Origin: Salibacterium qingdaonense
Lineage (GTDB): Bacteria > Bacillota > Bacilli > Bacillales > Marinococcaceae
NCBI RefSeq assembly: GCF_900114715.1
Contig: NZ_FOTY01000002.1
Coordinates: 124,001-188,000, forward strand
Direction of reading: 5' to 3'
DNA length: 64,000 bases
Positions 60,142 through 64,000 of this stretch are shown in pieces; the stretch's first letter is position 1, and every line of letters starts with the position of its first letter. Below the pieces are notes generated by a model. That model worked only from the letters and a program-made list of their open reading frames with translations, searched no databases and was not told where the DNA came from. Made by a program: the position numbers and the translations under genes.

Positions 60142-61809
60142 TCATACTTCCATGATGATTGGAAGTATCATCGGCTTTCGTTTTGTCTTTTCATAAAGAT
60201 ACGGGGAAAGCTGATCGATGACTTCATTTTTGATTTCCGACCACTGGGTGGTCTTTCGTTTCATCACTTCTTCAAGATGTTTGGTCAGTTTTGCCTGTGC
60301 ATCGTTGATAAGGTCACTGGATTCACGCATGTATACGAATCCACGGGAAATAATATCCGGTCCGGCAGAGACTTTGAAATTTTTCATGTCTATGCTGACC
60401 ACGACGACAACAAGCCCTTCTTCTGACAAAATGCGGCGGTCACGGAGTACGATGTTTCCGATATCTCCGATGCCGTTTCCGTCCACATAAACGGAGCCGG
60501 ATGGAACTTTTCCCAGCGGCGAAGCGCTTTTTCTGGTGAGGGCAAGGACTTCGCCGTTTTCCATCACAAATGAATTCTCTTCCGGCACACCGCAGTCTTT
60601 AGCCAGTTTGGTATGCATTGTCAACATCCGGTATTCCCCGTGAATCGGCATGAAATACTGCGGTTTTAAGAGCCGGAGCATTAACTTCTGCTCTTCCTGG
60701 CTGCCGTGGCCGGAAGTGTGGATATTGTTCAGGGAACCATGAATGACTCTTGCCCCGGCTCTTGACAGCTGATTGATAATCTTATTTACCGACAACGTGT
60801 TGCCGGGGATTGGGGAGCTTGAGAAAACCACGGTGTCTCCAGGGATAATCTGAATCTGGCGGTGGGTTCCGTGTGCGACACGGGAAAGAGCCGCCATTGG
60901 TTCCCCTTGACTGCCTGTACATAAAATGGCAGCCTGATTGTCCGGAATCCGATTTAGCTGTGCTGCGTCGATAAACGTGCCTTTTGGTGCTTTAATATAA
61001 CCGAGTTCCTGTCCGATTGTAATGGAAGATTCCATACTGCGTCCGAAAACAGCAATCTTACGGCCGTCCTGAACGGCAGCTTCCACTGCCTGCTGCAGCC
61101 GGTAAATATTAGATGCAAAGGTGGCGAAAATCAGCCGCCCTTCCGCCTGGCGGAAGATATTGTCGATACTTTTCCCGACAGTCCGTTCCGACATGGTAAA
61201 TCCCGAAACCTCACTGTTTGTGCTGTCCGACAGCAGGCATAGAACACCCTCTTCTCCAATTTGAGCCATCTTCGAAAGGTTTGCAGGTTCCCCGACCGGC
61301 GTGAAATCGAATTTGAAATCTCCTGTGTGTACAATATTTCCTTCCGGCGTGTTTACAACGATTCCGAAAGAATCAGGAATACTGTGTGTTGTCCGGAAGA
61401 AAGAAACTTTGGTTTTTTTAAATTTAATAACCTGATCCTCATTAATCACATTCAGTTTGGCTTTTCTCAGCAGGCCGTGTTCTTCCAGTTTTCCTTTCAG
61501 AAGGCCGATGGAGAGTTTTCCGCCGTAGATCGGGACATTCAATTCCCGGAGAAGATAGGGAATGCCGCCAATATGGTCTTCGTGACCGTGCGTGACAAAG
61601 AGACCCTTGATTTTGTCTTTATTGCGGGTCAGATAGGTATAATCAGGTATTACATAGTCGATCCCCAGTAGTTCGTCTTCTGGAAACATAATTCCGGCGT
61701 CTATGAGAATAATCTCATCCTGGTATTGTATGGCATACGTATTTTTGCCGATTTCGCCAAGACCTCCGAGGGCGAAAACAGCAACCTGATTTTTTTTCAT
61801 CTGTTTCAT
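60142..61809 (-). CDS. rnjA: ribonuclease J1
   Basis: 555 residues, the exact length of B. subtilis RNase J1. Metallo-beta-lactamase motif [20 protein letters not shown], beta-CASP region [40 protein letters not shown] and the C-terminal domain ending [10 protein letters not shown]. It is a 5' exonuclease and endonuclease of mRNA and rRNA processing. It starts 4 bp after rpoY in the same operon. Confidence 0.97.
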   Translation of the reverse strand: MKQMKKNQVAVFALGGLGEIGKNTYAIQYQDEIILIDAGIMFPEDELLGIDYVIPDYTYLTRNKDKIKGLFVTHGHEDHIGGIPYLLRELNVPIYGGKLSIGLLKGKLEEHGLLRKAKLNVINEDQVIKFKKTKVSFFRTTHSIPDSFGIVVNTPEGNIVHTGDFKFDFTPVGEPANLSKMAQIGEEGVLCLLSDSTNSEVSGFTMSERTVGKSIDNIFRQAEGRLIFATFASNIYRLQQAVEAAVQDGRKIAVFGRSMESSITIGQELGYIKAPKGTFIDAAQLNRIPDNQAAILCTGSQGEPMAALSRVAHGTHRQIQIIPGDTVVFSSSPIPGNTLSVNKIINQLSRAGARVIHGSLNNIHTSGHGSQEEQKLMLRLLKPQYFMPIHGEYRMLTMHTKLAKDCGVPEENSFVMENGEVLALTRKSASPLGKVPSGSVYVDGNGIGDIGNIVLRDRRILSEEGLVVVVVSIDMKNFKVSAGPDIISRGFVYMRESSDLINDAQAKLTKHLEEVMKRKTTQWSEIKNEVIDQLSPYLYEKTKRKPMILPIIMEV

Positions 61810-61812
61810 GCT

Positions 61813-62022
61813 TTATAGATTCTCCACTTTAAAATCTTCTTTTTTCTGTTCATGCTTCAACAAGTCCTCGGAAACCGGTTGAATGAATTCAATATTGTAA
61901 TGTCTATCTGCTAATTTGCGCCGTACTTCCCGTTCTGATTCCGCTTCAACAAACATGGTATCTGTATTTTCACGTACAGGAATCTGGCTGAAGTCTTTCT
62001 GGTAAAACACTTTAAAAATCAT
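61813..62022 (-). CDS. rpoY: RNA polymerase epsilon subunit
   Basis: 69 residues from ATG at 62022 with AAAGGAGAG upstream. MIFKVFYQKDFSQIPVREN, MFVEAESEREVRRKLADRHY and NIEFIQPVSEDLLKHEQ are typical of RpoY (YkzG), a small Firmicutes-specific RNA polymerase subunit. It is always next to rnjA. The gap 62023-62364 holds the divergent promoter region and nothing else I can support. Confidence 0.95.
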   Translation of the reverse strand: MIFKVFYQKDFSQIPVRENTDTMFVEAESEREVRRKLADRHYNIEFIQPVSEDLLKHEQKKEDFKVENL

Positions 62023-62364
62023 ATTGTTATCTCTCCTTTTCAGTATATGGGTCAGGACGTGCAGGGTGCGCCGGCTCCGGTTCCGGCAGGTCGGCACGCC
62101 TGTAAAACGAACTTGAATGGCATCTATTCCTCATTATAAATCAAATTGGAGGAAGTAACCATAAAGAACTTTTCAATGTTCCTCCGCACCGCAAGTGTTC
62201 AATTATCAAATTGTAATGGAAATCTTTTCGTTTTTCAATAGACCATCCATCGGCTGCGGGAGTAAATAATGAATACGTGAAGCGCCGTGTTCGATATGTT
62301 ACGATAAATGTTGGACATAGAGACACGTTTAATTAAACATAGAAAGTTGCAAGGTGATGCAGAC

Positions 62365-63141
62365 ATGAAAAAACCTTCCATTGTTTTTTTTGACATCGAT
62401 GGGACACTCTATACCAAAGAAATGACACTTCCCCCTTCGGCCAAAAAAGCAATTCAGGATTTGAAGGAAAACGGGGTGTATGTGGCCATTGCTACCGGAA
62501 GGGCGCCATTTATGTTTGAAACGCTCCGCCAGGAACTTGGAATTGAAACATTTGTCAGTTTCAACGGGTCTTACGTAGTGGCTGAGGGAGAAGTGATTGA
62601 GAAAAAACCGCTTGAACCAAATAAAGTGGCAGCTCTTCATTCGGAAGCTGGAATGCTGGAGCACCCGATGGTGTTTATGGATCATGAGCAGGCAGCGGCG
62701 GATTCGGATCAGAATCATTACATTTCCCAGGGTCTGGGTGATTTAAAAATGCCTTACCCTCCTACGAACCAGGAATTTTATAAAACCCATGAAATTTACC
62801 AGTGTCTCTTGTTCTGCGGTCCAGAGGCCGAACAAAACTACCGTGATACCTTCGACACGTTTCGTTTTGTACGCTGGCACCAACTGGCCGTTGATGTGGT
62901 ACCTTTTGGTGGTTCTAAAGCGGAAGGCATTCAGGCCGCAGCTGCTCACCTTGGTTTCTCCATGGATGATACGGCGGCCTTTGGAGATGCTTTGAATGAC
63001 ATGGAAATGTTGAAAGAAGTCGGTGTCGGTATCGCAATGGGCAACGCGTTGGAAGAAGTGAAACAGGCCGCGGATTTCGTAACCTCCCCGGTTCATGAAG
63101 ATGGAGTGAAACAGGGACTGGAGCGAATCGGGCTGCTTTAA
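62365..63141 (+). CDS. ykrA: Cof-type HAD-superfamily phosphatase, YkrA-like
   Basis: 258 residues from ATG at 62365, behind AAGGTGAT. HAD motif I IVFFDIDGTLYTKEMTLPPS, motif II VAIATGRAPF, motif III lysine in GGSKAEGIQAAAAHLG and motif IV AAFGDALNDMEMLKEVGVGI; C2-type cap. It hydrolyses sugar phosphates or nucleotides. Its place between rnjA-rpoY and the deformylase equals that of B. subtilis ykrA. Confidence 0.9.
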   Translation: MKKPSIVFFDIDGTLYTKEMTLPPSAKKAIQDLKENGVYVAIATGRAPFMFETLRQELGIETFVSFNGSYVVAEGEVIEKKPLEPNKVAALHSEAGMLEHPMVFMDHEQAAADSDQNHYISQGLGDLKMPYPPTNQEFYKTHEIYQCLLFCGPEAEQNYRDTFDTFRFVRWHQLAVDVVPFGGSKAEGIQAAAAHLGFSMDDTAAFGDALNDMEMLKEVGVGIAMGNALEEVKQAADFVTSPVHEDGVKQGLERIGLL

Positions 63142-63183
63142 AAAAGGACAACGGAGAGTTACAGCGCTCCGTCGTCCTTTTTA
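63141..63183. terminator. bidirectional terminator
   Basis: AAAAAGGAC-ACGGAG paired with CTCCGT-GTCCTTTTT, between convergent ykrA and def genes; it overlaps the last codons of def. Confidence 0.9.
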
Positions 63184-63707
63184 TTTGTTTCCGGAATTTC
63201 TTCTTCTATCCGATCATAAAACATAACACCATTTAAATGGTCCAGTTCATGTTGAAACACAATAGCCGGCAGATCCCGGAGCCGCAGCCGCACCTTTTCG
63301 CCTTCCAGAGTTGTTCCCTCCAGGGTGATGCGTTTATAACGCGGAACATTTCCGGGAACTTCCCTGTCCACCGAAAGACAGCCTTCCCCGCCTTCAAGAT
63401 GGGTCATTTCCACAGAATGTCTCGTGATCTTCGGGTTGAACAATCCGTAACTGTACAAGCGGTCTTTTTCATCTGTTACGTGTACGGCAAACATCCGCTT
63501 GTTAATGCCAAGCTGCGGGGCGGCCAGTCCGACACCGGAACGAAGTTCATACTTCTCTGCGGTTTCAGGATCCTGACTGTTCTGCAGAAATTCCAGCATT
63601 TCTTTTAATGTGTTTTTATCTTCCTCGGAAGGAGGCATCGGCACCTCTTCGGTAACTTGTCGAAGTGCTGGGTGACCCTCCCGGACAATATCATCCATCG
63701 TCAGCAA
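63159..63707 (-). CDS. defB: peptide deformylase, DefB/YkrB type
   Basis: 182 residues from TTG at 63707, which has GGAGG 8 bp upstream and gives [20 protein letters not shown] as in related proteins. Motif 1 [11 protein letters not shown], motif 2 EGCLSV (zinc/iron cysteine) and motif 3 [12 protein letters not shown]. It removes the formyl group from nascent proteins. Gram-positive type 2 deformylase. Confidence 0.95.
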   Translation of the reverse strand: MLTMDDIVREGHPALRQVTEEVPMPPSEEDKNTLKEMLEFLQNSQDPETAEKYELRSGVGLAAPQLGINKRMFAVHVTDEKDRLYSYGLFNPKITRHSVEMTHLEGGEGCLSVDREVPGNVPRYKRITLEGTTLEGEKVRLRLRDLPAIVFQHELDHLNGVMFYDRIEEEIPETNKKDDGAL

Positions 63708-63828
63708 AATTAATCCCTCCGGTTGCATCATAACATACAGTTGCTGCACCATAATATTTTCTTAGTATAACAGAAAAAAGAAAGAGGCAAAAGCCGCCTG
63801 TTTTGTCGAAATGTTTCTGTCTGTTTCA

Positions 63829-63860
63829 AAAAAAGGAGCTATCCTTTAGAATAGCTCCAT
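63829..63860 (-). terminator. terminator of the YjcZ-like gene
   Basis: GGAGCTAT paired with ATAGCTCC and a run of seven T on the minus strand, 13 bp after the stop at 63873. Confidence 0.88.
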
Positions 63861-63872
63861 CAAAGTCTGTTA

Positions 63873-64000
63873 TTAGTCTTTATAGCTGCAGTCGTTTTTG
63901 GAAGCTCCGACGATAATGAGCAGAATGAAAAGCACCACAATCAGTGCGAATGCTTTACCTGCGCCGCTTCCTCCGTTGCTGTAACCTGCTGTCTGATTTT
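63873..64000 (-). CDS. YjcZ-family small membrane protein (cut by window edge)
   Basis: The last 41 residues are visible: NQTAGYSNGGSGAGKAFALI followed by VVLFILLIIVGAS and a short tail KNDCSYKD. The glycine/serine-rich start and the FALIVVLFILLIIVGA helix are the trademark of YjcZ-type small proteins of sporulating bacilli. The start lies beyond the window end. Strong terminator downstream. Confidence 0.85.
   Translation of the reverse strand, partial: NQTAGYSNGGSGAGKAFALIVVLFILLIIVGASKNDCSYKD

Noticed and set aside
1-64000. Phage-defence or toxin-antitoxin system
   Set aside because: I looked for restriction, Abi, CBASS, retron and toxin-antitoxin genes and saw none with convincing motifs.

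Overview
The window looks like chromosomal DNA of a salt- and/or alkali-adapted, endospore-forming Bacillaceae bacterium. Evidence is the strong AGGAGG-type ribosome binding sites, rpoY-rnjA, a YjcZ-type small protein, poly(glycerol-phosphate) teichoic acid genes, and an order of genes in the last 10 kb (dapH, dapL, ykuT, ykuU, ykuV, then ktrC, rnjA, rpoY, a Cof-type phosphatase, a second deformylase) that matches the yku-ykq-ykr stretch of Bacillus subtilis. Osmoadaptation genes are frequent (AblB, betaine-homocysteine methyltransferase family, two MscS channels, KtrC). I cannot assign a species.

Layout. 1-6611: an AT-rich mobile element encoding three overlapping tyrosine recombinases and a coiled-coil TnpC/DUF6262-type protein, lying between two uvrX (Y-family polymerase) fragments that face each other; the right fragment is cut at its catalytic SVD motif. 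6670-13828: housekeeping and orphan genes, including an ATP-grasp ligase next to a large protein with a papain-like Cys-His-Asn pattern, an intergenic repeat with inverted ends, AblB, a rhodanese-like protein without the usual cysteine, and a MIP18-type Fe-S factor. 13913-27938: a 14 kb carbohydrate locus. A glucitol-type PTS (GutM, SrlA, SrlE, SrlB), a GlpD-family dehydrogenase, a zinc alcohol dehydrogenase, a complete acetoin-dehydrogenase-type complex (E1 alpha, E1 beta, E2, E3), a SAF-domain oxidoreductase and two SorC regulators. Three transcription units here carry the same 31-bp operator, so they read as one regulon for an unidentified polyol.

28029-34668: small proteins, MOSC and YihY proteins, then the teichoic acid genes tagD, a CDP-glycerol transferase, tagG and tagH. 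34681-38830: bioY, acyl-CoA ligase, thiolase and MaoC in one operon behind a promoter whose -35 is covered by a BirA-like operator. 38824-46144: SLH protein, YkhA thioesterase, old-yellow-enzyme, amidase, tRNA-Val, LysR regulator and a homocysteine methyltransferase. 46422-53924: membrane proteins, a structured and duplicated non-coding region, a transporter remnant, MscS, a Crh-like HPr-fold protein, a lipoprotein, and an MFS/MarR pair. 54103-64000: the diaminopimelate genes with an extra aminotransferase, then the conserved yku/ykq/ykr block.

The best candidates for something undescribed are the polyol PTS/acetoin-dehydrogenase regulon with its shared operator, the ATP-grasp/papain-like pair, and the BirA-controlled acyl-CoA operon. 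No phage-defence system and no CRISPR array was seen. All family names come from reading the sequence; no database search was run.
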